This document shows, piece by piece, positions 1 through 11,300 of a stretch of DNA of 64,000 nt. The translations under genes and the position numbers were made by a program. This DNA comes from Neoarius graeffei. Taxonomy: Eukaryota; Chordata; Actinopteri; Siluriformes; Ariidae. The notes under the pieces were generated by a model. That model saw only the letters and a program-made list of their open reading frames with translations. It was not told where the DNA came from and did not search any database. Position 1 is the first letter of the stretch. Every line of letters starts with the position of its first letter. The stretch spans positions 6,450,001 through 6,514,000 of the forward strand of contig NC_083587.1 in NCBI RefSeq assembly GCF_027579695.1, written 5' to 3'.

Positions 1-285
1 GAAACACCTCGCCACTGCTGGTAGATGCCAAGTCCCTGTCAAACTTTCCACACGGCTCACCCTGGGGTCCAGTTACAGTTTCAGGTTGCTGATGCCTGGT
101 GGCTGGTTCGGCATTGGGCAGAGAGGGTGGGATTCTAGTCACAACCAAGTGATGACACTCCAGCTCCTCAATCCATCTTTCAATAAGGAAAACAAAACAT
201 TTGAAAATGGTTAATGAACTAAAGTGTGTGAAATCAAACTAGTAAAAGGTGATTGTTTTCATACTCAAAACTATTTATGCTTTCA

Positions 286-341
<56 letters not shown>

Positions 342-722
342 CAGCACAGAGCTATCAACCAGAACAAAAGGAGAGCCATTAACCAAAGCAAAAGCATTCT
401 GCCCATTGGGGGAATGGGGAAATGTCAGCATTTTCCAAATTAGGTCCATTATCCTTACAGCCCCATTATCACCACCCTCAGTCAGATGTAAATAGGTCAT
501 TGATTATTCAATGTAAGGAATGGCATATATGGAATAACCCTAGATTAAACAAAAAGTAATGTGGAAGCCACCAACCTTTGGATAGGATTGCCATCAGCCA
601 TTATTTGAGTAAGGACCACATAGTCAAAAGTCCTGCCATACTTCAGGAGATGGAAAACGTCATTCTTGGCCTTTTCGACCACCGTTTCAATGGCAGCTTC
701 GGGGCTGTTTTTTATGCACGAT
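1..722 (-). CDS. Partial host gene, two exons, product unknown
   Basis: Two open blocks on the minus strand join in phase. The upstream exon runs 722-576: it follows a pyrimidine-rich stretch ending in CAG and ends at CCAAAG before a GTTGGT donor. The downstream exon starts at 176 after TTATTGAAAG and stays open for about 58 codons to the window edge. The first exon leaves two bases (AG) and the second supplies A, so the reading continues as NPIQ-R-WIEELE with no stop. The first exon reads like a helical domain (SPEAAIETVVEKAKNDVF); the second becomes polar and proline-rich, like a linker. The intron (177-575) holds a CA microsatellite. I do not recognise the family. The clean exon phase and absence of mobile-element motifs suggest a host gene continuing to the left, with upstream exons to the right possibly beyond this window. 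Confidence 0.55.
287..340. repeat. (CA)27 microsatellite
   Basis: An uninterrupted run of 27 CA units lies in the intron of the left-edge gene. Long apparent reading frames across it on both strands are artefacts of the repeat. Confidence 0.97.
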
Positions 723-743
723 CTGCGCAGATGACAAAGCAGT

Positions 744-1468
744 CACTACGTTTACATGCACATCCAAATCGAGCTACTGTCAGTAATCGAGCAAAGGGTC
801 CCAGCAGGGGTGCCAGAGAAATCCAATCCTACATGCACAGTGTTTAAATCGAGCTATTGTTATGAGGTGCATTGTGCACCCGAGCCACAGGTGGCGCTAC
901 ACGCCCCATCGTGTTGGTACACTTCCGGTTGTCGTCATGAAGAAGAGCTATTCAAGAGTATAAACAAAGTGACTACAGGTGGAAATTATCATGTACTGCT
1001 ATAACCTGGTACAGACATCTGTCCTTACCACAAGGATAATGTTTAATTTGTACACTGTCCCTTTTAAAAATAAAATAAACTCTAAACTCTCAGAAGAGTG
1101 TTTGTAGTTTGTATGTACGAACAGAAGTGTTCCTAATAAAGTGGGCGGCTAAGGTGAAGTGTCATGCCGACCGAGGCTGGTTTTTTTTCGACCGAGGCTG
1201 TTGTGTTTCCCGCTTGTGGTCTCGTCACTCGTCACTTCCGGAAGGGGCAGTGCTGAAGTAAGTAGCTCGACTGCGTGTCTCGATAGGGTTTACATGCACT
1301 AAGTAGCTCGGCTACAATCGCATAATCTAGGTCGTGTAGCTTGATTGCGAGAAATCAAGTTCGGTTCAATTTCAGCCGAGCTAAGGTGTTTCCATGCCAT
1401 TTAGAGCTTCGATTTCAGACGAGCTACGGCAGAAATTCGATTTTCTCTATGTGCATGTAAACGCACTG
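744..1468. mobile_element. CACTA-type non-autonomous element (about 725 bp)
   Basis: The left end CACTACGTTTACATGCACAT matches the inverted right end (CAGTGCGTTTACATGCACAT) at 18 of 20 positions. Both sides are flanked by AGT (741-743 and 1469-1471), a 3-bp target duplication as expected for CACTA/EnSpm elements. Further copies of the TTTACATGCA-type motif occur inside, near 826 and 1289, typical of subterminal repeats. No transposase frame is present, so any movement would depend on a partner. The superfamily call rests on the CACTA terminus and 3-bp duplication only. Confidence 0.6.
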
Positions 1469-1471
1469 AGT

Positions 1472-2184
1472 GTTTCTTGGGTCCTAAAACAGACTGGGCA
1501 AAGCAAATGGTGCCTGCGTACAGGTTTCCTAGAAAAAGAAAAGAAAGGCATTAAGTAAATGTAGTTAATATAGGAATAATAATAGGTTAATTCACAATAG
1601 GTTGAATAAAAAAAAGGTGCATGAAAGGTACAAACAAGAAAAACACAATTATTCAAAAGCTAAGCATATACTCTGAACATCACAAAAGCAACACTAGCTG
1701 CACCTATTTACAATACAATATCCAAGCAAGTATTAATGTTCCTTACTTTGAATCCATATCTCAGCAATGAATGAAGTGCTGGACAAATTGAAGACAAAGA
1801 AGGTCAAACTCTGAGCACAAGAGTCAAAGGCAAGTAGCAATTAAAATTGCTTCAGTGGTAAAGGAATAAAGCTTTTTAGTAGTAGCAGTAATGGAAATAT
1901 CTTCTGCAGAATCTCCAGCAAAAGGCTCAAAGGCACGTAGCAATGACAATGAAATCTGGCAGAGTATTCAGCAGTCTTCAGCAGAACTTCAGGGTAGATT
2001 GGCCTAGATTCTGCCTCTGGTATTTATACTTACAAAAATGCAAATGAGGGTGGGGCTACATACAGGTTAGACCCTCCCATCAACCTGTGGTTTTCAACTA
2101 GGTTTGTTGAAAAGCAATGTTTCAAACCATACATGACAACATACACTGGTCTCCACAAACGGCAAAACACGTTGTCTCACTTCA
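1472..2184. other. No gene recognised
   Basis: AT-rich sequence with no convincing reading frame, RNA gene or recognisable element termini. Confidence 0.5.
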
Positions 2185-3060
2185 TGCATTTAAAATGACA
2201 ACAATATGTATAGATATATCAGACCCTTAAAACCAAGAACTCAAAAATTAACTCATTCGGGGATGGTTTAGCACTATTGCTGACCTTCCCTACATATGAG
2301 AAAACTTAAAGCCACAAAACAGCATTTTATTCATAGAAGACATAAGAAAAGCCTCACCAGAAATCTTCAGACACCAGCTGAACAAAAGTCTGCTCTTCTT
2401 TTATTCAGAGAAGCCTTACCTAGGAAACCAAACAAGAAGACACAGGAGGAATTAAAAAAAAAAGATGGTCAATAATGTTAACTCAAGCTCAAATGATGAC
2501 AACATTGTGAAAAAGGTTGATCTTACACACACAAAAGGGTGAAATAAAGCTTATTATAGCTTAAATCATTTCTAAAACCCAGCTCAGAGAACTCTATGTT
2601 TACCCCCATAGCTCAGGCTTGGATAAAATGATTTACTGTATCCATAAACCATATTAAAGGGTACCTTAAGGCCTACCTCAGAGAACATTCTTGTTCATAT
2701 AGCCCTTCAGAGATCTGAAATTAAGACAGCTTTAATAATGGCTATATTCTGCTGGGTTGTAAGACCTTAAGACATGCTGTATGTCTGACCTCCTTTACAG
2801 ATCTTAAACTGCCTTGAACCCAACATATTAAAGACCAGAATAAAACTTAGACTATGCCCTTTCCAACAATATCAGACTTGGGTGTACACCAACTCATACT
2901 GCTGAGTACTCAGACAATATGTGTAGGCTTATTTATGGCATTTATGAAACACAGCTCAGAGAACTCTTTGTTTACCCCCATAGCTCAGGATTGGATAAAA
3001 TGATTTACTGTATTTTTAGACTTTGATGATGATATTATTATTGTTGTAATAATAATAGTA
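2185..3060 (+). repeat. Dispersed repeat, copy 1
   Basis: Parts of this region recur at 57240-57450 and 59745-60010. One module (about 2190-2330) contains the text around AACTCATTCGGGGATGGTT and has the same orientation in all three places. A second module (about 2600-2830) is inverted relative to the first in the other two copies. Within this copy, a roughly 60-bp block ending in GATAAAATGATTTACTGTA occurs twice (about 2580-2642 and 2947-3010). No coding capacity is visible and I do not know the family. Confidence 0.55.
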
Positions 3061-3114
3061 GTATTCAGTCTAACATATCTATCACCTCTTTTCTACATTT
3101 CAGGGTCTCTCTCT

Positions 3115-3480
3115 GGCGGCACGGTGGTGTAGTGGTTAGCGCTGTCGCCTCACAGCAAGAAGGTCCTGGGTTCGAGCCGCGGGGCCGGCGAGGGCCTTTC
3201 TGTGTGGAGTTTGCATGTTCTCCCCGTGTCCGCGTGGGTTTCCTCCGGGTGCTCCGGTTTCCCCCACAGTCCAAAGACATGCAGGTTAGGTTAACTGGTG
3301 ACTCTAAATTGACCGTAGGTGTGAGTGTGAATGGTTGTCTGTGTCTATGTGTCAGCCCTGTGATGACCTGGCGACTTGTCCAGGGTGTACCCCGCCTTTC
3401 GCCCGTAGTCAGCTGGGATAGGCTCCAGCTTGCCTGTGACCCTGTAGAAGGATAAAGCGGCTAGAGATGATGAGAGATGA
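3115..3480 (+). mobile_element. tRNA-derived SINE, full length
   Basis: The head contains pol III promoter-like boxes (GTGGTTAGCGC and GGGTTCGAGCC). The body ends in a tail shared with four other copies in the window. A 12-bp target duplication GGGTCTCTCTCT flanks it (3103-3114 and 3481-3492). At about 365 bp this is the longest plus-strand copy here. It encodes no protein and would depend on LINE machinery. Confidence 0.9.
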
Positions 3481-3767
3481 GGGTCTCTCTCTCTAGCCTG
3501 CTTCTGTCTCTATCTCTCTGTTAAGAAAGACAGGCAAGTTTTTGTTTTGACAGCTAAGGCCTACAACCCCTCCCCCAGAGTCGAACAAAGAGAGAGCCAT
3601 TAACAGAAGAGCTGGTCCGTGGGGGGTTGGGTTGCTTTGGGCACAGCTTTGGCCTAAGCTGTGACTGTGAGTCCTTGCAGGCCTTGGCAGGGGCAGAGAG
3701 GGATTGAGGCAGGCAGACAGAAATTCAAACAGAAATCTGCAAGAAGGCAAAATAAAATGCATACAGT

Positions 3768-3876
3768 ACCTGGAATTCCTAGGCAGTCTCCCACTCAAGT
3801 CCTAACCGGGCCCAACTCTGTTTAGCTTCTGAGATCAGACAGGATCAGGCGTTGTCAAAGTGGTTTAGCCGTAAGC
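3768..3876 (-). pseudogene. 5S rRNA-derived pseudogene or SINE head
   Basis: The minus strand follows vertebrate 5S rRNA from its 5' end (GCTTACGGC-like, at 3876) through CTGATCTCAGAAGCTAAACAG and GGGAGACTGCCTAGGAATTCC to its 3' end at about 3768. Many substitutions, including in the conserved internal promoter, argue against a working rRNA gene. The sequence just downstream on the minus strand (CTTCTTGCAGATTTCTGTTT) is shared with the second copy at 3986, so this may be the head of a 5S-derived SINE rather than an isolated pseudogene. Confidence 0.75.
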
Positions 3877-3985
3877 AACAGCTCGTTGGAAATGTGGCAT
3901 TTTTCAAGGCTTGGCTTGCCTTGCCTTGTGCTGCCCAGAGGGGAAATTCAAACAGATATCTGCAAGAAGGCACAATAAAATGCTT

Positions 3986-4053
3986 ACAGTATTCCTAGGC
4001 AGTCTCCCACTCAAGTACTAACCAGGCCCAACTCTGTTTAGCTTCTGAGATCA
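3986..4053 (-). pseudogene. Second 5S rRNA-derived fragment, truncated
   Basis: It matches the 3' two thirds of 5S rRNA on the minus strand, from the GATCTCAGAAGCTAAACAG part to the end, and breaks off at 4053. It carries the same downstream tail as the copy at 3768-3876, including a match to about 40 bp beyond the 5S part. It is either a local duplication or a second member of one 5S-derived repeat family. Confidence 0.7.
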
Positions 4054-4224
4054 ATTAGACAGATTTTTAAACAGATTAAGTAGAGTCTGCATCTTTCAAC
4101 TGCTCCCATGAGCCACATATTTGATTTGGCATAGCTTCCCACCCCCAAACACCGGATACAATGTACTCAGGCTTGGGAATAGCACTAAATATGCACTGGC
4201 TTGTGCATCCCCAGTGGCTGGTTA

Positions 4225-4400
4225 TTTTTTACCTCATCTGCATGTCTTTGAACTGTGGAAGGAAACTGGAGCACCCAGAGGAATTCCATACAGATAACAT
4301 ATAAACTCCACACAGAAAGGACCCCGTTAGCCATGAAGTTCAAACCTGGAACCATTTTGCTGTGTGGCAACAGTGCGAACTACTACACCACCACACCACT
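4225..4400 (-). mobile_element. Diverged tRNA-derived SINE fragment
   Basis: The text from GCATGTCTTTGAACTGTGG to ACTACTACACCACCACACC matches the head half of the window's tRNA-derived SINE in reverse orientation, with many substitutions. This is the oldest-looking copy and lacks the tail. Confidence 0.7.
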
Positions 4401-4563
4401 CTCAAAGCTGCTCAGAATGTAGTGATTCATTTTTGATAGCAACAGCTCTGACAGTATTTCCAGCTGCAAGCCCGAAATTACTGGAACAGCAAGGCCAATT
4501 CTGTTGTGTTTTTTTTTTTTTTTTGCCATACACTGAAGACATTTGCGTTTGAGGTCAAAAGTG

Positions 4564-4705
4564 GGTGGCACGGTGGCGTGGTGGTTAGCACTATCAAGTC
4601 ACAGCAAGAAGGTTCTGGGTTTGAGCCCATTGGCGGAGGGGGGCCATTCAGTGTGGAGTTTGCATGTTCTCCCCATGCCTGTGTGGGTTTCCTCTGGGTG
4701 CTCTC
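4564..4705 (+). mobile_element. tRNA-derived SINE, truncated
   Basis: It starts with the SINE head GGTGGCACGGTGGCGTGGTGG and box-B-like GGGTTTGAGCC, then stops after GGGTTTCCTCTGGGTGCTC, where LINE-derived sequence begins. About 220 bp of the 3' half is missing. Confidence 0.8.
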
Positions 4706-4715
4706 GGTACTTGGA

Positions 4716-5459
4716 AGGCTGTTCCATAACTGTGGGGCTTTGTAATAAAAGGCTCTGCCCCCTGATGTAACCTTCACTATATGAGGTACCAGCAGATAGC
4801 CTGCACCTTTTGATCTAAGTAGGTGTGGTGGGTCATAGAGGACCAGAAGTTCACTCAGGCACTGTGGCGCGAGACTATTCAGTGCTTTAAAGGTCAATAG
4901 TAGTATTTTATAATCGATACGAAATTTGATTGGGAGCCAATGCAGTGTGGATAAGACAGGGGTGATGTGGTCATATTTTCTAGTTCGAGTAAGGACTCTT
5001 GCTGCTGCATTTTGAACTAACTGGAGCTTGTGTATGCACTTATTGGAACATCCAGACAGTAAGGCATTACAATAATCCAACCTGGAGGTAACAAAAGCAT
5101 GAACTATTTTTTTCCGCGTCATGTAGTGACATTAAATTTTTTATCTTAGCAATATTTCTGAGATGAAAGAAAGCTATCCAGGTAATGTTATCAATATGAT
5201 TTTCAAATGAAAGACTGGGGTCAATAATCACCCTGAGGTCTTTTACTGCTATATGTGAAGAAACAGAAAGGCCATCCAGAGTTACTGTGGAATCAGAAAA
5301 CTTACTTCTAGCTGTATGTGGTCCGAGTACAAGTACTTCAGTCTTGTCAGGGTTAAGCAGAAGGAAATTAATCAGCATCCAGTGCCTAATGTCCTTAACA
5401 CATTCCTCAATTCTAGTAAGCTGGTGTCTCTCATCAGGTTTAGCAGAATTCTGAATCAC
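4716..5459 (-). pseudogene. L2/CR1-like LINE reverse transcriptase C-terminal remnant
   Basis: Two overlapping minus-strand frames together give the end of a non-LTR reverse transcriptase. The first part has the WMLINFLLLNPDKTEVLVLG block that follows the palm. The second has [32 protein letters not shown] and a terminal [17 protein letters not shown] motif, typical of the C-terminal region in the L2/CR1/Rex group. A frameshift near 5110 separates them. The catalytic FADD region and the endonuclease are missing, so the fragment is 5'-truncated, as is common for LINEs. It abuts a truncated SINE at its 3' side, so one probably inserted into the other. The exact clade is uncertain. Confidence 0.8.
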
Positions 5460-5464
5460 ATCGT

Positions 5465-6175
5465 GTACGAGTCAAGCTGTCGGTTTTTTCACAACTGCGC
5501 ATGCATATAATGCATCTCGCTGAATATCACAGTAATCACATTATCAAATTCAATCAATGTGGCCACATTATCACCCATTTAACCATGTGTTTTTGTTGTT
5601 TACATCTACATCTGTCAAAGTTACGTTGCGATGTGGAATTTTCTGAAAGGTGTACAGAAACCGCCAGAGACGGGGACAAAGCGACCTCGGTCTGAAGAGG
5701 AGAAAAGGGAATACAAGATAAAGCATACAAGAAGGAGGAACGACAAATAAGCAAACGTGGGAGCAGGGTAGGCCTTGGCTGCGATACGATTTTTATGGAA
5801 TAATTAACTTTTTCAAGTTGATTCCTAGTCAATATGAAGCTCCTAATGCTTTCTCTCTCATAAATGGTTAAATACAGAAAGCATGTTGGACATATTTTGG
5901 GTGCTATAGTCATGATAGTAAGTATATTTGTTTTCAATACTCATACACCAACTTGCCAAGTTTTCCAATATATTATTATTTGTTGATATTATATTGTGGT
6001 GCTCTGTGTTGTTCTCATTTATGTATTTAACAACAGTATCAAAATACTTGGGTCTTGAAATAAATGCACATTAGTCATGAACAATGATAACTAATCTCTT
6101 TTGTGTTATTTTTGACAGAAGTAAAATTTACACATGAACAAATTTTGGCGAGTTGATTTTCTGTTTGGCTAGTTA
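5465..6175. other. No gene recognised
   Basis: No confident feature. A short charged stretch on the plus strand near 5650-5745 (reading KRPRSEEEKREYKIKHTRR and then a GTAGG donor-like site) could be an exon remnant of an unknown transposon, but a stop interrupts it. Confidence 0.4.
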
Positions 6176-7786
6176 CAGTGGTGCTTGAAAGTTTGTGAAC
6201 CCTTTAGAATTTTCGATAGTTCTGCATAAATATCACTGAAAACATCATCAGATTTTCACAGAAGTCCTAAAAGTAGATAAAGAGAACCCAGTTAAACAAA
6301 TGAGACAAAAATATTATACTTGGTCATTTATTTATTGAGGAAAATGATCCAATATTACATATCTGTGAGTGGCAAAAGTATGTGAACCTCTAGGATTAGC
6401 AGTTAATTTGAAGGTGAAATTAGAGTCAGGTGTTTTCAATCAATGGGATGACAATCAGGTGTGAGTGGGCACCCTGTTTTATTTAAAGAACAGGGATCTA
6501 TCAAAGTCTGATCTTCACAACACACATTTGTGGAAGTGTATCATGGCATGAACAAAGGAGATTTCTGAGGACCTCAGAAAAAGCATTGTTGATGATCATC
6601 AGGCTGGAAAAAGTTACAAAACCATCTCTAAAGAGTTTGGACTCCACCAATCCACAGTCAGACAGATTGTGTACAAATGGAGGAAATTCAAGACCATTGT
6701 TACCCTCCCCAGGAGTGGTCAACCAACAAAGATCACTCCAAGAGCAAGGTGTGTAATAGTCAGCGAGGTCACAAAGGACCCCAGGGTAACTTCTAAGCAA
6801 CTGAAGGCCTCTCTCACATTGGCTAATGTTAATGTTCATGAGTCCACCATCAGGAGAACACTGAACAACTACGGTGTGCATGACGGGGTTGCAAGGAGAA
6901 AGCCACTGCTCTCCAAAAAAGAACATTGCTGCTCATCTGCAGTTTGCTAAAGATCATGTGGATAAGCCAGAAGGCTATTGGAAAAATGTTTTGTGGATGG
7001 ATGAGACCAAAATAGAACTTTTTGGTTTAAATGAGAAGCATTATGTTTGGAGAAAGGAAAACACTGCATTCCAGCATAAGAACCTTATCCCATCTGTGAA
7101 ACATGGTGGTGGTAGTATCATGGTTTGGGCCTGTTTTGCTGCATCTGGGCCAGGACAGCTTGCCATCATTGATGGAACAATGAATTCTGAATTATACCAG
7201 CAAATTCTAAAGGAAAATGTCAGGACATTTGTCCATGAACTAAATCTCAAGAGAAGGTGGGTCATGCAGCAAGACAACGACCCTAAGCACACAAGTTGTT
7301 CTACCAAAGAATGGGTAAAGAAGAATAAAGTTAATGTTTTGGAATGGCCAAGTCAAAGTCCTGACCTTAATCCAATGGAAATGTTGTGGAAGGACCTGAA
7401 GCAAGCAGTTCATGTGAGGAAACCCACCAACATCCCAGAGTTGAAGCTGTTCTGTATGGAGGAACGGGCTAAAATTCCTCCAAGCCAGTGTGCAGGACTG
7501 ATCAACAGTTACCGCAAATGTTTAGTTGCAGTTATTGCTGCACAAGGGGGTCACACCAGATACTGAAAGCAAAGGTTCACATACTTTTGCCACTCACAGA
7601 TATGTAATATTGGATCATTTTCCTCAATAAATAAATGACCAAGTATAATATTTTTGTCTCATTTGTTTAACTGGGTTCTCTTTATCTACTTTTAGGACTT
7701 GTGTGAAAATCTGATGATGTTTTAGGTCATATTTCTGCAGAAATATAGAGAATTCTAAAGGGTTCACAAACTTTCAAGCACCACTG
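6176..7786 (+). mobile_element. Tc1-like transposon with long inverted repeats
   Basis: The ends CAGTGGTGCTTGAAAGTTTG and its inverse CAAACTTTCAAGCACCACTG are flanked by TA on both sides (6174-6175, 7787-7788). The inverted repeats extend for about 215 bp, well beyond the terminal motif. The length, 1611 bp, is normal for a fish Tc1 element with one intronless transposase. The transposase is broken, so the copy is not autonomous. Confidence 0.95.
6543..7566 (+). pseudogene. Tc1-like transposase, broken
   Basis: The protein has an N-terminal paired-like helix-turn-helix region (SYKTISKEFGLHQSTVRQIV), then the DDE domain with [22 protein letters not shown] and SPDLNPMEMLWKDLK. This enzyme class cuts and pastes the element by binding its inverted repeats. 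Two defects are visible. The third codon after the first ATG is TGA (6549-6551). An extra A in the run near 6918-6923 shifts the frame between the DNA-binding part and the catalytic part. The catalytic residues themselves are intact. Confidence 0.93.
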
Positions 7787-7788
7787 TA

Positions 7789-9180
7789 CTTTGGAAGGTA
7801 ACTAGTCCGGCTGGCTGGTGAAAAAAATATATGAATATGTAGGCCTGTGAAATAATATATTTCAACTGAAGGCTACTTTTGAGCAAGCTTGTGTAACTCA
7901 TATGATTTTTAGACACCCCTAACCCATTCTGATGTACTGAGAGTTTGCTGATAGCCCCTAGAGCGTGCGCGAGAGTGTTTCCTCAAATAATAATAAGAAC
8001 TGCCGCTATAAAACCAGACTTGAAATCGAGAAACTGGATAGACACGATTACCTTCGATACCGAGAGAGAAACTGACATCTAATCTATCCTTATCTACAAT
8101 CAAGACCCTGAGATTGTTGGAGATCTTGATTAAGAGCAGATATCCTGACTGTTTTTTTTGTACACCTGGAAACCCTGTGTCACTGTCGTCTTCGTCTGTG
8201 GATACCTTGGAGTCCCCCACCTGTGGTCCCCATCTCTCTTGTGTTACCATTCCCCCTTGCATATCTCCTCACATCTCCTGTGGCTGATCTCCCTTAGCTG
8301 CTTGCCACCATCCCTTGCCCTGTGACTGTGGTAGGATCAAATTTGAACACAATACGCAGACTTGGATCGGAAATTGGACTGAGCCACACATTTAACATCC
8401 CCACTCCATTCTTCTTATTTTAATTTCATTTTTTGGGTGCACTCAGTTTTCTTTAGGCTTATTTTTATTTAGTTTTTTTGTTTTTTTGTTTTTTGTTTGT
8501 TTGTTTGTTTGTTTGTTTGTTTGTTTGTTTGAGATCTCAATTGGGTTTTATTTAATATTTTGTTTGTTTCATTCATTTCTTTTATTTGTTATTTAGAACC
8601 CTAGTGCTGGCACTAATAGTGTATTGGTATTGATACGTTTTTTTTTTTTTTTTTTACATCTAGTTACAATTTAACAGTGTTTTGGGTATACTTGTATCAC
8701 ACAGAAAACCTTAGGAAACAAAAGTAGCTTACCATTCACAACTTAATCATTTAACTGATTTAAATAGATTTTTAGTAGGAATTAAATAAGTCTTTAAATA
8801 GTTATTGATAAATAGAGTGGCTATTTATTCTCCACATTGAGATCTTTACTAACCTAGTTAAAACACAAATAGATTCTTCATATTGACATGTTATTTATTT
8901 TTCATATTGACACCTTTACTAACTGCATTTAGAACACTGGTTACATGATTGATAATTTGCACAGAGTAAATGACTTTTATTCTCTTTAACTTATTGTCTA
9001 AATAAATATTTGTTGTATTTTTTTTATCCTTATACCAGTGAGTGTTGTATGTTGTTTGGGGTGAGTAATTGATTGTGGTCTAGCCTAACCTAAACCAGTC
9101 TCCTCTAGAACCTAGAACTTAGAATTAGACTATTTCTGCACAAGCACAGGCCCCTCCCTCGTCATGCGGGTTATAGAAAG
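7789..9180. other. AT-rich region, probably including the LTR/leader of the following retroelement
   Basis: A primer site follows at 9183, so the sequence just upstream should be a 5' LTR. An AATAAA lies near 9000, consistent with this. No second LTR exists in the window, so its start cannot be set. A (GTTT)n run occupies about 8495-8530 and a poly(T) run 8638-8655. A plus-strand stretch open at about 8094-8285 is not recognisable. Confidence 0.4.
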
Positions 9181-9182
9181 TT

Positions 9183-9200
9183 TGGCGAGCCAGCCAGGAG
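9183..9200 (+). other. Primer binding site for tRNA-Arg(ACG)
   Basis: TGGCGAGCCAGCCAGGAG is the exact complement of the 3' end of vertebrate tRNA-Arg(ACG) including CCA, 18 of 18 bases from my memory of that tRNA. It sits 130 bp before the Gag start, where minus-strand DNA synthesis would begin. Confidence 0.85.
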
Positions 9201-9311
9201 ATTGGTTAAATGGTTTTAAGACCACGTACCACACCCCTTTGACCACACCTCACTGTAAAAATATTTCTAGTGAACTAGGCTACTTGAAAATAGTGCTCAC
9301 CTTAGTCAAAC

Positions 9312-11300
9312 ATGGATCTTTGCAACCATTATAAAGTACACAGACAATGCTGCTTGATAGTAGCAGGTGTCGATCAAATATGCACTGATGAAAAATCTTG
9401 CTAATTATAGCTTTCTTGAACAAAATGGCAAGATTTCAAAATGCATTAGAGTTCCTGATGAGTCCAATCAACCTAATGGCAGAGTATTAATAGTTTATGC
9501 TTCAGAAAACTCAATAACTATGATCAACTCAGATACCCTTGGCCATATACCCAGTCCCAATGACCCAACCACTTTATGGCATGTTAGAACAGTTAGAGAC
9601 ATATGCCAAGAAGATTTGGGCAAAGAGCTTGCCCGACAGTACCTAGAAGAATTGAGTGCCATAGGTGGCAGTGCCACATCAGGACATGCCAGCATCCTGG
9701 AAGGAGAGCTTAGACGGATTCAGTCAGAGACTTCTGAGAGAACAGACAGCATTCCCACCCCCGGAGACAGCCCCATATCACACACTGAGACAAGCATGGA
9801 TGTCAAAGCCACTCAGAGCATGAGCACGCAGTGCAACAATCGCTCTTTCATGTCTGGAGTTCCCCCTTTGAGCGCCCACTCCACTGGGTACAACCCACTG
9901 AGCCTTGCCGATGATGTCATTAATCCTCCAAGTGTCCAAAGAGTAGTTGTAGAACATGTTATCCAGAATGATTCTGCACCACCATACACAAGCCAGACTA
10001 AAATCCGCACCTTCTCAGGAAGAGTTCCAAAGCTGAACGGTGAAGTAGATTATGAAGCATGGAAAACTCAAGTTGAGCTGCTTCTTAGTGACCCTTATAT
10101 CACAGACTCACAGAAGGTGAAGAAGGTTCTAGACAGTCTGGTTGGCCCAGCCGCTGACATGGTAAAGCCACTTGGGACCACGTCAACCCCTTGTGCATAT
10201 GTTAATCATCTTGAGTCAGCTTTTGGTGTTGTAGAGGATGGAGAGGAGCTGTTTGCAAAGTTCTTGAGCATGAAACAAAATGCTGGAGAGAAGCCATCAG
10301 ATTACTTGTTTAGACTTCAGATGTCCTGACAAAAGTCATTTCTAGAGGGGGAGTCCACTTTGAAGATTCAAACAAACACTTAATCCGACAGTTTTGCAGA
10401 GGGTGCTGGGACCACTCCTTGCTTATCAATCTCCAGCTTGAGCAGAAAAAGAACAGTCCTCCACCTTTACCCGAATTGCTGCTCCTGCTTAGAACTGAAG
10501 AAGACCGCTGTTCAGCTAAAATGGATAGGATGAAAAAGCATATGGGAAGCTCAAAAGCCATTGCACATGCCCACACAGTATATGGCTTACCCGCCTGTTA
10601 CAGCAACACTGAAGTACCTGTTGAAAAGAAAAAAAATGATACACAGAGGTTGCTTAGTGAGATATCCGAGCTGCACAAACAGGTTGCCACTCTGTCCATT
10701 AGGAATTACATGAACTCACAGCCAAGCATAAATCAAGTTGAAGCCAGCTGCATGGTCACAAATGCCTCCATGCCTCGACATGACTCTCCTTGTTTCCCTA
10801 AGCCTTGGTTCTGCTTTAAGTGTGGTGAGGATGGCCATATTGCTGCTCGCTGTTCGAATGCCCCCAACCCTGTTCTGGTCCATCAGAAGAATGCAGAACT
10901 AAAAAGAAAATGTGAAGCTCAGAGAACAGTGTCTGTCTTGGGTGATGTCAGGATGAGGAAGAACTCTCCATGCTCACTCTTTGTGGTCGAGTCCCCTGAA
11001 ATGTCTTCATTGCCAGGAGGCGTGTTTGGTGAGAGTGCCCTTCAAGAAATTCCACACAGATCATCAAGCAAGATCCCCACTGTCCTGAGGAATATGACCA
11101 ACCAAAACGTCATGCTGCATCGAAAGCAGGTGATAACTCAGGTGATGGTAGCGCAGTATGTGATGCCACCCAAACCACATGGAACAGTGTCTGACATCCC
11201 CCAGTCTCAGAACGATGGACTGAGTTTCAACCTGGAAGATTCCCCCATTCCAAAAGAGTGGAAGAAACGAATCACAGAAAAGCTGAACAACATGCCAGAG
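9312..11300 (+). pseudogene. PNMA-like Gag with CCHC zinc knuckle, frameshifted
   Basis: The start ATG at 9312 opens MDLCNHY and matches the N-terminal pattern of PNMA proteins. The frame shifts near 9395, continues through a capsid-like region with IRTFSGRVPKLNGEVDYEAW and LLSDPYITDSQKVKKVLDSL (about 10000-10320), shifts again at about 10324, and then runs through a charged segment to a zinc knuckle CFKCGEDGHIAARC at about 10811-10852. Gag would assemble the capsid and bind RNA. The two frameshifts and the absence of an aspartic protease motif after the knuckle show that the copy is dead. The closest relatives I recognise are PNMA and ZCCHC12/18 proteins of vertebrates. Confidence 0.85.

Noticed and set aside
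234-500. Long reading frames across the CA repeat on both strands
   Set aside because: They exist only because a dinucleotide repeat has no stops; the flanks are intronic.
3120-3185. tRNA gene
   Set aside because: The promoter boxes belong to the SINE head; the sequence does not fold as a complete tRNA and is followed by the SINE body.
3132-3455. Frames within SINE copies (here and near 23679, 25430, 39026)
   Set aside because: SINEs are non-coding; similar peptides recur because the repeat recurs.
3768-3876. Functional 5S rRNA gene
   Set aside because: Too many substitutions in the internal promoter and no pol III T-run in the right place.
7909-8262. 117-codon minus-strand frame
   Set aside because: No recognisable motif, low-complexity composition, and it lies in what is probably an LTR or leader region.
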